A stretch of 8,563 nt of DNA. Source: Candidatus Kapaibacterium sp. (lineage in GTDB: Bacteria; Bacteroidota; Ignavibacteria; Kapaibacteriales; HRBIN21). Numbering within the stretch: the stretch's first letter is position 1; each line of letters opens with the position of its first letter. Shown here piece after piece: positions 1 to 7,544 of the stretch. The stretch spans positions 1-8,563 of the forward strand of contig JANWXA010000078.1 of assembly GCA_025055465.1 (NCBI GenBank), given 5' to 3'. The notes under the pieces were generated by a model. It was not told where the DNA came from, searched no databases, and saw nothing but the letters and a program-made list of their open reading frames with translations. The position numbers were made by a program, and so were the translations under genes.

Positions 1-559
1 CTCGGAGCGCACGCAGCGCAGCCTTGACAAGCTCCTCTGCCGTCAAGTTATGCTCTGCTTCGACTTGTCGCAGTGCCTCCTGCAGAGCCCGATCCGCCTC
101 GCCCCGTTTGTATCCCAAAGCCATCAAAGCCAACAGCGCCTCTTGCCGTACGGTGGATGCCACCCCAGGAGCTCCCCCTGGCTCTATGGACACAATCCGC
201 TCTCGCAACTCTAATATCAGCCGTTCGGCCGTCTTCCTCCCAACGCCGGGCAGTTCCGTGACCGAGAATGCAGAAAGCACGGTCAATGCTGTTTTTGTCC
301 CTATCCCGGAAACCCGCCGAAGAAGCTCGAACACATGGCTTTCTGCCTCGGTGAAGAAGCCGTATAGTCGGTATTCCCCATAGCCACTCGGCTCCTGGTA
401 AAATTCCATTACTGTCCACAGACGCACGCGCTGTCCCAGTTCTGGTAACCGCTGAAGAGTGCTAAGCGGCACGGTCAGCCTAACTCCTACTCCGGCACAC
501 TGGAGGACCACTTGCGCGCCCGATCGTTGTATCAGCTCGCCCTCAACAAAAGCAACCAT
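1..559 (-). CDS. ruvA: Holliday junction branch migration subunit RuvA (3' end cut by window edge)
   Basis: RuvA binds the four-way Holliday junction as a tetramer and loads the RuvB motor for branch migration. The frame is open from the ATG at 559 to base 1, giving 186 codons without a stop. Domain I (about residues 1-68) has the expected AGVG and PLSTLQRLPELG segments and ends in LYGF. Domain II has two hairpin motifs, SGIGTKTA (84-91) and PGVGRKTAERLILEL (104-118). Domain III (about 138-186) has EALLALMALGYKRGEA and ends KAALRALR, where E. coli RuvA is almost finished, so only a few residues should be missing. Two oddities: about 15 residues are absent between the hairpins, and the acidic-pin loop is altered and longer. 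Both are in frame. The start gives a canonical N-terminus; it is preceded by AAA and no Shine-Dalgarno. It lies 67 bp after the upstream lipoprotein gene. The family assignment is firm; full function is less certain. Confidence 0.95.
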   Translation of the reverse strand, partial: MVAFVEGELIQRSGAQVVLQCAGVGVRLTVPLSTLQRLPELGQRVRLWTVMEFYQEPSGYGEYRLYGFFTEAESHVFELLRRVSGIGTKTALTVLSAFSVTELPGVGRKTAERLILELRERIVSIEPGGAPGVASTVRQEALLALMALGYKRGEADRALQEALRQVEAEHNLTAEELVKAALRALR

Positions 560-626
560 TTTAGGCTTGCTATTGATGGCATCCCTGGCACACCATAGGA
601 CGAAGGCACGCCGCAGTGGATATAAC

Positions 627-1514
627 TTAGAGCTGCTGTAGAAGCTTCCGTGCGCGTGGAGCAAACTCGCTGGTGGGGAAGCGCCGCACCAATGCCTGGA
701 GTGTCTGTCGAGCCCTTTCTCGATCCCCCTGCTTCAAGCAGCTCTCAGCCAAGAGAGCATGCGCTGCTGCTGCCTTTGGCGCAGACGGATTTTGAAGGAC
801 GGCCTCCAACTCAGTAATCGCCTGCCCGTAGTTGCCTTGGCGAAAGGCAATATCACCGCGCCAATAGCGCACATTAGTTAGGAAAACTGGGTCTTTCGCT
901 TCCATGAGCACTCTTTCCAGCAGCACCCACGCCTCAGCATATTCACGGCGGGCAATGTGCTGGAGTGCCTGAGCATAGCGTCGTCTCAAGTCCCCGGTAG
1001 CCAACAACTGCTCAGAAGCTACCGGCATCTCCACAGCTTGTGTTGGTGTTCCTCCTGGCACCCGCACGGTGGTATCCGGCAAGCGTGCTGAACTCCGGGA
1101 TGATGCTTTCCGTTGACGCCGCCCGCGCACCGAACGAGCATTAGATGCAGAAACAATGCTTTCCGGAGTTTGCGAAACCGATCGGGCTAACTCCGTCAGT
1201 TCTGACAGCAGGAGCCCCATGCGCTGGATATCCTGCTGGACCTCCTCCAGCGTCTCCCGCAGCGACCCCTGCTCCGCTGCGAGACGCTCCATAGACTCCC
1301 GGATGGTCGGCAGCCGCCGCACCGAAACTCCGGCAACCGCGGTATCAGGTTCCTGGATGGAAGAGGAACCTTCACTGTTTGTGCTGGGCTTCGGCTCAGG
1401 CTGTAGGCGCTGCTCCAGGAGCAACAACGGCGGCACCGTACGCCGCACCGGCTGCACCTGGCAGCCCGAAAATACAAGGCAGACTCCGAGAATGTACCAC
1501 CACATCGCACTCAT
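627..1514 (-). CDS. CpoB/YbgF-like coiled-coil and TPR lipoprotein
   Basis: A 295-residue predicted lipoprotein. Residues 1-17 form a signal peptide and VFSGC places the lipidated Cys at position 18. Pro/Ser-rich sequence follows, then a charged heptad-like stretch (about 72-112) likely to form a coiled coil, a basic Arg/Ser-rich linker (128-145), and three TPR-like units at about 177-210, 213-244 and 249-283 (YWRGDIAFRQGNYGQAI; ALLAESCLKQGDRERA). The order signal, coiled coil, linker, C-terminal TPRs is that of CpoB/YbgF, the Tol-Pal-associated periplasmic protein that in enterobacteria coordinates outer-membrane constriction with peptidoglycan synthesis. No tolB or pal is nearby, and a lipobox is not typical of CpoB, so a generic TPR scaffold lipoprotein is possible. 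ATG 1514 was chosen; an in-frame ATG at 1505 would also keep the signal. The gap to the upstream gene is 91 bp. Confidence 0.8.
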   Translation of the reverse strand: MSAMWWYILGVCLVFSGCQVQPVRRTVPPLLLLEQRLQPEPKPSTNSEGSSSIQEPDTAVAGVSVRRLPTIRESMERLAAEQGSLRETLEEVQQDIQRMGLLLSELTELARSVSQTPESIVSASNARSVRGRRQRKASSRSSARLPDTTVRVPGGTPTQAVEMPVASEQLLATGDLRRRYAQALQHIARREYAEAWVLLERVLMEAKDPVFLTNVRYWRGDIAFRQGNYGQAITELEAVLQNPSAPKAAAAHALLAESCLKQGDRERARQTLQALVRRFPTSEFAPRARKLLQQL

Positions 1515-1605
1515 GGCTTCTACAATCCCTGTGCCACCCCATAGCCTGGGGTCCCGCCGCTTATGCCTTTCGTGACCATTACTGAGTGGATCCCACCACA
1601 GTGCG

Positions 1606-3996
1606 TTACAAACTAAGGCTCCCCTGCAGCGCTATTCCCCAGCGTCCCTGGGCAAGCTCCCCAAAACCTCGGCAAATATCCAGCCGCAGCACCAAGATAT
1701 CCGTGATGAACGCTGGGATCCGCCCGATGCCGAGGCCCAGCTCCGTATACCACTGTTGCCCTGTCGCTTGATACGGTAACCCCTCAGCCTGCCACACCCT
1801 GGCCGCAGTCGCTGTGACGAGCAGTTCTATGCCACGGCCCCGAAACGTCGGCAGCCCCAGGGCCCGCCACCACAAGTCAGTGAAGTTATGCTCGGCAGCA
1901 ACTGCGATGAGGCGCCGTCCGCCGTAGACCCCCAGAGGCGCCGTTACCAGGTGCCCCAGTCGCCCCAAGAGAGCGGCAGTGCTGCGTAGCCGAAAAGCAT
2001 AGAGGAGTGGAAGCTCCTGGCCCACCCCCAGTTCAGTCCACAGGCGTAACTTCATCGGGACATAGCCGCCTGTCGAGACGGTAGGGAACTCCAGCTCTGC
2101 GTTCGCCACCAGTGCCCACAGACGCTGCCAGGCAGCAGCATTCGTACCCTGCCGAAACTCTCCAAACACCCCTTGCAGCCTTCCTTTCAGCCGAAATCCT
2201 TTGTTAGGCACTTCAGCCTGCACTCCTTCGCCCGGCTCGCCCCACGTCAGAGTCATCCCACCCACCCGATACCGAGCCTCCTCAGCCACCGGATTGCCCC
2301 GGAATGGCTTCGCCACAAACAGAGACCGCTGTACGCGAGCTGGCAACCCCACGGTGCGGAACAGCTCCCAGGAGGCAACGAGCCGACTCCAGCGGCCTAA
2401 TTCTATCCCGGTCTCCGCCCCCACGCCTTCGCGGTAGACCCAGTCGTAGTAGTCCCGGTGGAAGAGTACAGCGTTCAGGGAGTTGAGTACTTCCGGGTAT
2501 GTCCGATCCCAGCCCATCGGAGCCGTCCAGGCAAAGGCCCGAGCGGAGAGCCACACCGGAAGCCCTGGGAGATTCACCCTCACCTGGCCCCACCCTTCCC
2601 ACCGCGAGCGCGCCAGCGCATACGTCAATCCAGCCCCTGGCTCAACGAGCCCCCAAGTCCACTGATACTGTAGCCCGAGTTGTACGCCAGTGACCCGGTT
2701 GAAGCGGAAGAAGAGCGGAAAGTTAGTTAAGGAGCGTGCTAATCCGCGTGGGTCTACTTCCCCACGGAGCTGCGCGAGACTATCCATGCGCTGGTAGATT
2801 GCCAGCTCGCGCGGTGTCAGCTCCACAAGCGCATAGCGCTGCCAGAACTCTGCTTGAGCGGAATCAGCCAGCGGAGCTACGCGAATCCGCTGCTCCTCGG
2901 AAAACACAGTATCGGGCAGAGGGCTGTTGAGTCGCACCTCCGTGGCAATGCGCGTCAGCACGAATTCTCCATCGAACTCCAGGAGACCCCGAAGAGGAGC
3001 AACGGCAAAAGTACCCGAGAGCTCTGCGAAGGTCGGGAACCAAATATCACCTGGGAAGTGCTCGCAGCGCTGAATGAAACGGAGCTGTCGCAGGAAAGGG
3101 AGCGCTGTCGTCCCTGAGGGCCAGAGGTCTGCCTGGACAAGGGCAAAGGTACTGTCCACAATCACGATCTCGCCTTCGAACGCAGGGTAGAGACGCGAGC
3201 GGGGCTCTACCCCCAGAACATACACCAACCGATGCCCGCCCCACGGCCGGCGCTCACGCACACGGAAGCGGTACCGCTTTAGGGCCTCGGGTCCAATTGG
3301 GGAAGGGATAGCAACCGTGACGACCTCAACTTGCTCCTGGTAGAGGCTGCCTATGCTACCGAAGACGAGCACATTCGCCTCTGGCGGGACATTCCGCGTC
3401 TGCCGTCGCTGGAGAATGACCGCACGCTGCCCTCGCTCGGCGTCGTAGTAGAGGCGAGCAAAGGTCTCCAGAATTGCAAACGCTGTGTCACGAGCAGGCT
3501 TAACAGTCGTCGCTTGCCCCTGCTCAGACAGGCGGACGCCGATCTCCAAATCGCCTGACTGTGTTGTCCCCAAGACCAGCTTAGAGTACACCAAGGCCTC
3601 CGCCGTACGAATACGGCGCCAGTTCTGCAGGCGTCGCTGCTGCGCGTTTATAATCACCTCCTCGGCCGTAAGCTCAGCCTCAATGGGCACGGTGGCCATC
3701 TCCACGGGCAACGGGACGAGGGCCAACCGCAGAGGGCTCTGCTGGACATGGACCGGAAAACGCTGTTCCCTATAACCCAGCGAGCGTGCCCGCAGGGTAT
3801 CCGTCTCCTGGGGCAGAATCAGGCGAAAAAATCCTCGGGCAGAGGTGTACGTCCCCCGCTGTGCCTGGACTGCGAAGACTGAAGCACCCGCTACAGGCCC
3901 GCCCGTCTGTACATCTACAATGATCCCCTCGACCACGAAGCCCGTCTGCGCCACCAGAACGGTTGCCCCACCCAGTAAGAGCGTAACCCATCGCAT
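1606..3996 (-). CDS. DUF5686 outer-membrane protein with carboxypeptidase-regulatory-like domain
   Basis: A 796-residue exported protein. Residues 1-17 are a Sec signal peptide (MRWVTLLLGGATVLVAQ). Residues about 20-98 match a carboxypeptidase-regulatory-like beta-sandwich: a GGPVAGASVF segment, then GTYTSARGFFRLILP, then DTLRARSLGYREQ. This domain is common at the N-terminus of Bacteroidota outer-membrane proteins. From about 108 (LTAEEVIINAQQRR, then VYSKLVLG) the sequence looks like DUF5686. The C-terminal 350 or so residues are rich in alternating aromatic/hydrophobic strands (YQWTWGLVEPGAGLTYALA) and the end, GIALQGSLSL, suits a beta-barrel. Overall length is normal for the family. Biochemical function is unknown; an outer-membrane location is inferred. 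The frame is intact and long, with no sign of decay. GAAGGG abuts the ATG directly, so it is not a normally spaced ribosome binding site. Confidence 0.85.
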   Translation of the reverse strand: MRWVTLLLGGATVLVAQTGFVVEGIIVDVQTGGPVAGASVFAVQAQRGTYTSARGFFRLILPQETDTLRARSLGYREQRFPVHVQQSPLRLALVPLPVEMATVPIEAELTAEEVIINAQQRRLQNWRRIRTAEALVYSKLVLGTTQSGDLEIGVRLSEQGQATTVKPARDTAFAILETFARLYYDAERGQRAVILQRRQTRNVPPEANVLVFGSIGSLYQEQVEVVTVAIPSPIGPEALKRYRFRVRERRPWGGHRLVYVLGVEPRSRLYPAFEGEIVIVDSTFALVQADLWPSGTTALPFLRQLRFIQRCEHFPGDIWFPTFAELSGTFAVAPLRGLLEFDGEFVLTRIATEVRLNSPLPDTVFSEEQRIRVAPLADSAQAEFWQRYALVELTPRELAIYQRMDSLAQLRGEVDPRGLARSLTNFPLFFRFNRVTGVQLGLQYQWTWGLVEPGAGLTYALARSRWEGWGQVRVNLPGLPVWLSARAFAWTAPMGWDRTYPEVLNSLNAVLFHRDYYDWVYREGVGAETGIELGRWSRLVASWELFRTVGLPARVQRSLFVAKPFRGNPVAEEARYRVGGMTLTWGEPGEGVQAEVPNKGFRLKGRLQGVFGEFRQGTNAAAWQRLWALVANAELEFPTVSTGGYVPMKLRLWTELGVGQELPLLYAFRLRSTAALLGRLGHLVTAPLGVYGGRRLIAVAAEHNFTDLWWRALGLPTFRGRGIELLVTATAARVWQAEGLPYQATGQQWYTELGLGIGRIPAFITDILVLRLDICRGFGELAQGRWGIALQGSLSL

Positions 3997-4093
3997 CCCT
4001 TCTGCACCCAGCCTGCTACGAGCCCACGACCAGCATTGGGGGGCCTCGGTGTATCCCTACTACGACGGGAATCCTCGTCTTGAGCCCATTCTT

Positions 4094-5254
4094 CTATTGG
4101 CTCCCGTACGGTTTCTCCGCGTACCGACGGGCTTCCTCGTGCGAGTTCTGGACGTCACGCCAGGAGAGAACCTTCCGGTACTGCATGAGGGCCAAATCCC
4201 GCTTGCCCTGTAGGTCGTAGATATTGCCGATCTTCAGGTTGACCTTGACCATGAAGCCTGAAGGGTCTTCGTCCAGGACGCGGCTCAGCTCATCACACTT
4301 GTAGAAGTAGCGCAATGCTTCCTCGTACTGGCCTCGCTGCATGAGGGCAAGCCCAACGTAGTAGAGCGCTTCGCGGGCTGTCAGTTCTTCGTAGCCATTC
4401 CACTTCTCGATGGAGCGGCGCAAGACCTCGCGCCATACCTCCTCCATCTTCTCCAGGTAGCCCATGCGGACGTAGCAGCGCCCCAGGTAACGGTGGAAGT
4501 AGGGGTTCCGCGGATACTGCTGGAAGAGCTCCTCAGCAACAGTGAGCGCCTCCGGGATGTTGTGTTCGAAGTCGTAGAGGATTTGCAGGAGGACGACCTT
4601 CGCTTCCGTGGCAGCGTAGCGAGCATGGCGGGCTGAGGCACGCAATTGGGCGATCCCGAGCTCTTTGTCCCCCGGTGGCAGGAAGAGGAGGAGCGGACGC
4701 AAGATGGGGTACATCTCCGGGAGCTTGACGGCGTAGTAGTTGTATACCCCGGTCCCCAAGAGCACGTCGTAGTTGGTCGGCGCCAAGCGCTGGACGCGCA
4801 TGAGGATTTCGAAGCCCTCCCGCCCGTCGTTAGCAGCCCGAATCCAACTTTCGCGCATAGCATAGAATCGTCCCCGGTAGCCCAAAGCCCCACCCTTGAA
4901 GAAGAGACCAACGATGTCGTAGGGATTCTGCTCCAAGATCGGCTGGCAGACATCCAGTACCCGCTGGATCTCGGCGAGGAATTCCTCATCATAAGCCCGG
5001 GAGCGCCGGTTGGTGAGAATCTTCCACCAGGACACCATTGCATCCATGAAGTATCCAGCAGGATGCTCCGGGTACCGGTGGATAAGTTCGCGGAAGTAGT
5101 GCTCGGCACTGTCGAACTGCATGTTGTAGATGTAGAAGATGCCCTGCTGGACGAGGTTATCGGCATCCTCTCGCATCAACACCCATTGCGCAGGGGCAAC
5201 CGCTGCTCCCGTTAGTCCCGCTACAGCAATGCTCCACCACACGCTCCGCATCAT
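4094..5254 (-). CDS. Exported tetratricopeptide-repeat protein, function unknown
   Basis: A 386-residue protein with an N-terminal signal (residues 1-22, ending AVAPA) and no lipobox Cys, so probably periplasmic or secreted. TPR-like helical pairs are visible at about 33-62 (QGIFYIYNMQFDSAEHYFREL), 235-280 (EALTVAEELFQQYPRNPYF; YLGRCYVRMGYLEKM), 294-325 (EALYYVGLALMQRGQYEEAL) and 337-367 (VNLKIGNIYDLQGKRDLAL). Between the first repeat and the later ones is a region rich in Trp, Tyr and Phe (MVSWWKIL, FFKGGALGYRGRFYAMRESW, GVYNYYAV) that looks conserved rather than random. I recall similar proteins from Ignavibacteria and Chlorobi but know no assigned role. The start has two tandem ATG codons at 5254 and 5251. 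It lies 150 bp after the peptidase gene and 97 bp before the DUF5686 gene. TPRs imply protein-protein contacts; the partner is unknown. Confidence 0.85.
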   Translation of the reverse strand: MMRSVWWSIAVAGLTGAAVAPAQWVLMREDADNLVQQGIFYIYNMQFDSAEHYFRELIHRYPEHPAGYFMDAMVSWWKILTNRRSRAYDEEFLAEIQRVLDVCQPILEQNPYDIVGLFFKGGALGYRGRFYAMRESWIRAANDGREGFEILMRVQRLAPTNYDVLLGTGVYNYYAVKLPEMYPILRPLLLFLPPGDKELGIAQLRASARHARYAATEAKVVLLQILYDFEHNIPEALTVAEELFQQYPRNPYFHRYLGRCYVRMGYLEKMEEVWREVLRRSIEKWNGYEELTAREALYYVGLALMQRGQYEEALRYFYKCDELSRVLDEDPSGFMVKVNLKIGNIYDLQGKRDLALMQYRKVLSWRDVQNSHEEARRYAEKPYGSQ

Positions 5255-5404
5255 CTTCCGCTGCTATGCCCTACTACCGTGTTGACTCCAAAGACGAACG
5301 ACGCACGATGCTTTGCACAGCGTCAACCAATACCACCGGTATCCCCCAACAACTCCGGTCACCGAAATGCAGTCCTCTCCAGCGGCCTTGACCCTACGGA
5401 CCTC

Positions 5405-6988
5405 CTACGGCCTCTCTGCGTGCTCTTTGGAGGGCTCTCCTCCTCTCCCCTGCTGTGCAATCCGCCACGCCACCCGGGCTACCAGCAGTGCCACACGAGC
5501 GACCTTGTCCGGGTTGACCTTGTCGGCGTGATCACTTGGCTTGTGGTAGTCTTCGTGGAGGCCTGTGAAGAAGAAGGCTGTCGGAACGCCTCGTGCGGCA
5601 AAGGAGGCATGGTCACTACGTCCGAAGAACTCCTCTGCCTCCCGTCCAATCAAAAACGGAGTAGGAAGGCGGCGGTTCTCTTGCTCTATGAGCCTCAGCA
5701 GCCACTCTCCGCGTACCCCGACGGAGAGTGAATCCGGATGGTTTCGCCCAATCATGTCCATGTTGAGCATCACTAAACAACTGTCCAACGGCAGAGGCGG
5801 CCGGCGTACGAAGGCTCGCGAGCCAAGCAAGCCCTTCTCCTCACCGCTGAAGGCAACAAAGACGACCGTTCGCTCTGGCCCCGGCCGTATGCGGCTAAAG
5901 GCCCGGGCAATGAGCATGAGTCCTGCTGTGCCGGAGGCGTTGTCATCGGCACCGTTGTGGATGGAGTCCGGGGAACCTGGCGTCACCATGACGCCGACGT
6001 GGTCGTAGTGAGCTCCGATGAGCACGTACTCCTGCGGTCGCGTCCGACCACTGAGCATCCCGACGACGTTTGGGACCCGAATGCGCTCTACTTCCCGAAA
6101 GGCCACCGCAATGTCCACCGAAACCCCTGGCAGCGGCTCTATCAGAGTCCGACCGAGGCTATCTGCAGCACGGATACGACGCTGGAAGACCTCCTCAGCA
6201 CCGAAGAGAGCCTCCAAGACGTCGCTGCCGACACTGTAGATGACCGGCACCTCTGGACTCTCTGTCAGCAGTTGCAGCGGAGGCTTGTGCCGAGAGAAAG
6301 CTGGGTTCAGCGCTGGCCAAGGGTAGCGCTGCGGACGGAGCTTCCGTTGTCGCTCCGGATAGTTGACCAACAGCATCCCAACAACCCCATACTGACGGAG
6401 CAATCGCCCAAAGGCCATCAGAAGGGGCTGGGAGGCGGTGTGCTCGCGCTCGGCTGTATCCTGCTCGCGGCTGCCAGACGCGGCACGTACGAAGAGGACC
6501 ACCGCCCCGCGTAGCTCCTGGGCTACCTGCGCCACTGCCGCAGAGTCAGGAACCCCAGGACCGATGAGCACGACCGGGGTCTGGAAGTAGCGCCCCGCAG
6601 CTGTCGCGGGGTGCGGCACCGCATGCTCTGGGATGCGAGCTTCCCAGATTGCAGAAGTCTGCCGAATACGCAGCAGCAGACTGTCACGGTCAACATCGCG
6701 GCGCACTAACTCGTAGTAGTGCCAATAGCTACCTCCGATGGGCTGGAGTCCCCAACGTTGAAAGGCTGCTGCTAAATACTCTGCTGCTCGTAGCAATCCG
6801 GGGCTTGGCGTATTCCGCCCTTGGAGCTCGTCGGAGGCCAAAAACTCAACGTAACGCCGAGCACTGTCAGAAATGAACTCCCGTATCGCCCGATTTGACA
6901 GATCAAGCCCCGGAGCACAACTGGAAATCCCAGCTACACCCCATACTAACAGGACAACCCCTACTGCGTTCCCCGTTCGCAAAATCAT
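5405..6988 (-). CDS. M28-family zinc metallopeptidase lipoprotein with PA-like domain
   Basis: A 527-residue exported aminopeptidase-type protein. With ATG 6988 it begins with a hydrophobic signal and an ISSC lipobox, giving lipidated Cys at 24. An N-terminal part of the peptidase fold (about 28-110) is followed by a PA-like insertion containing GAVVLFVRA (162-170) and GVVGMLLVNYP. The catalytic core has every M28 motif: IGAHYDHVG (metal His327), GADDNASG (bridging Asp348 or Asp349), FSGEEKGLLGS (Glu383/Glu384, base and ligand), NMDMIGR (Asp411) and DYHKPSDH (His482). All metal ligands are present, so it should be active as a two-zinc exopeptidase on peptides at the envelope; the substrate cannot be read from sequence. 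The frame stays open to a GTG at 7111, but those 41 extra residues are polar and would bury the signal. GGGTGAG lies upstream of ATG 6988, the most Shine-Dalgarno-like site in the window. Confidence 0.93.
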   Translation of the reverse strand: MILRTGNAVGVVLLVWGVAGISSCAPGLDLSNRAIREFISDSARRYVEFLASDELQGRNTPSPGLLRAAEYLAAAFQRWGLQPIGGSYWHYYELVRRDVDRDSLLLRIRQTSAIWEARIPEHAVPHPATAAGRYFQTPVVLIGPGVPDSAAVAQVAQELRGAVVLFVRAASGSREQDTAEREHTASQPLLMAFGRLLRQYGVVGMLLVNYPERQRKLRPQRYPWPALNPAFSRHKPPLQLLTESPEVPVIYSVGSDVLEALFGAEEVFQRRIRAADSLGRTLIEPLPGVSVDIAVAFREVERIRVPNVVGMLSGRTRPQEYVLIGAHYDHVGVMVTPGSPDSIHNGADDNASGTAGLMLIARAFSRIRPGPERTVVFVAFSGEEKGLLGSRAFVRRPPLPLDSCLVMLNMDMIGRNHPDSLSVGVRGEWLLRLIEQENRRLPTPFLIGREAEEFFGRSDHASFAARGVPTAFFFTGLHEDYHKPSDHADKVNPDKVARVALLVARVAWRIAQQGRGGEPSKEHAERP

Positions 6989-7113
6989 GGGCACACTCAC
7001 CCGAGTTTCTACCTGTACCACTGCACTTCCGCTATCCCCAGGCGCAGCCTTATCGCGGCTTCCTCTACCCAGCGTCGCTGCTGAGCTGCCCTCCTTTCTC
7101 CCCTTGTCCACAC

Positions 7114-7320
7114 CTACCGCCTGCGCGTCGAAAGCCGGAAGGGAGCATACAGCGGACAGAAACCAATAAGGCTGGTAACGGCGAAGGCTACTGCCAGAAT
7201 CCCCAGAACAAGCGCCAGTGGACCGGAGAGAGAACCCGTGAGATACAGGACAGCAATGACCACCGCAACCAGCAGCCGAAGAATGCGATCAACTGAGCCC
7301 ATGTTCCTTATGAAAGCCAT
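7114..7320 (-). CDS. DUF2892-family small inner-membrane protein
   Basis: A 68-residue protein starting MAFIRNMGSVDRILRLL. Two hydrophobic segments (about 13-29 and 33-53) are joined by a short GSLSGP turn and followed by GFCPLYAPFRLSTRRR. The N-terminal MGSVDRILRL, two membrane helices, and FCPLY at 54-58 are the hallmarks of DUF2892, the membrane module also found fused to rhodanese in E. coli YgaP. Here it stands alone, with a single Cys (55) near the end of helix 2. Its role is unknown; a link to sulfur handling or stress is suggested only by the YgaP fusion. The frame extends upstream to a GTG at 7392, but those 24 residues (polar, with two Cys) are atypical for the family, so ATG 7320 is preferred. 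The stop is 125 bp before the preferred start of the peptidase gene. Confidence 0.88.
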   Translation of the reverse strand: MAFIRNMGSVDRILRLLVAVVIAVLYLTGSLSGPLALVLGILAVAFAVTSLIGFCPLYAPFRLSTRRR

Positions 7321-7544
7321 TGCTTCAAGTCCAGGTTGATTACACATAACCGCGTGCTTATTGGAGCAACGTGTAGTTTGCCTTTTCTTCACGCCATAGC
7401 CGAAGGAAGCCCTCCCCTCGACGGACGCAACGGCGGAGTCTCACTTTTGTCCATCGCTCCCTCACAAGCAGAGGAGTCTATGCAGCAGCCGTTCTAACAA
7501 CCCGGGAGAGCAGTTAGGTCTCTGCATGGAGTGGATCCAGACCC
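7321..7544 (-). other. Intergenic region between dnaE and the DUF2892 gene; no recognised element
   Basis: The largest gap in the window. It should contain the end of dnaE transcription and perhaps a promoter for the downstream genes. I looked for a tRNA, a hairpin followed by a U run, and either sigma-70 or Bacteroidota-type (TTG and TAnnTTTG) promoter boxes. On the minus strand TTGCTC (7369-7364) with TATGTG 15 bases downstream is the nearest match, and it is weak. A 22-codon open frame (7389-7454) lies here and is probably chance. Confidence 0.4.

Noticed and set aside
48..419. 123-codon minus-strand frame overlapping ruvA
   Set aside because: It is the shifted frame of ruvA. The ruvA frame itself runs off the window edge and matches the family end to end.
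1536..1552. Hairpin ACCCC/GGGGT with a 7-base loop between the DUF5686 and lipoprotein genes
   Set aside because: The stem is only 5 bp and no U run follows on the transcribed strand, so it does not qualify as an intrinsic terminator.
1584..1593. GAGTGGATCC, also found at 7529-7538
   Set aside because: A shared 10-mer is expected many times by chance in a window this size, and the flanking bases do not match.
4381..5215. Long open frames overlapping the TPR gene (261 codons on the minus strand at 4381-5166, 189 on the plus strand at 4646-5215)
   Set aside because: They shadow a gene with a signal peptide and repeats. The 261-codon translation is a Ser/Arg/Thr-rich low-complexity product typical of a shifted GC-rich frame.
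5281..5342. Small inverted repeats (GTTGAC/GTCAAC and ATACC/GGTAT) upstream of the TPR gene
   Set aside because: The arms are 5-6 bp, the first pair is 35 bases apart, and no promoter boxes sit at a sensible distance. Not supported as an operator.
5957..6514. 185-codon plus-strand open frame opposite the M28 peptidase gene
   Set aside because: It is antisense to a gene with all catalytic motifs intact, and its translation shows no recognisable domain or signal.
7389..7454. 22-codon minus-strand open frame upstream of DUF2892, with TGA overlapping the GTG at 7392
   Set aside because: A possible leader peptide, but it is short, Pro/Arg/Gly-rich, and overlaps a start I do not favour. No attenuator-like hairpins follow.
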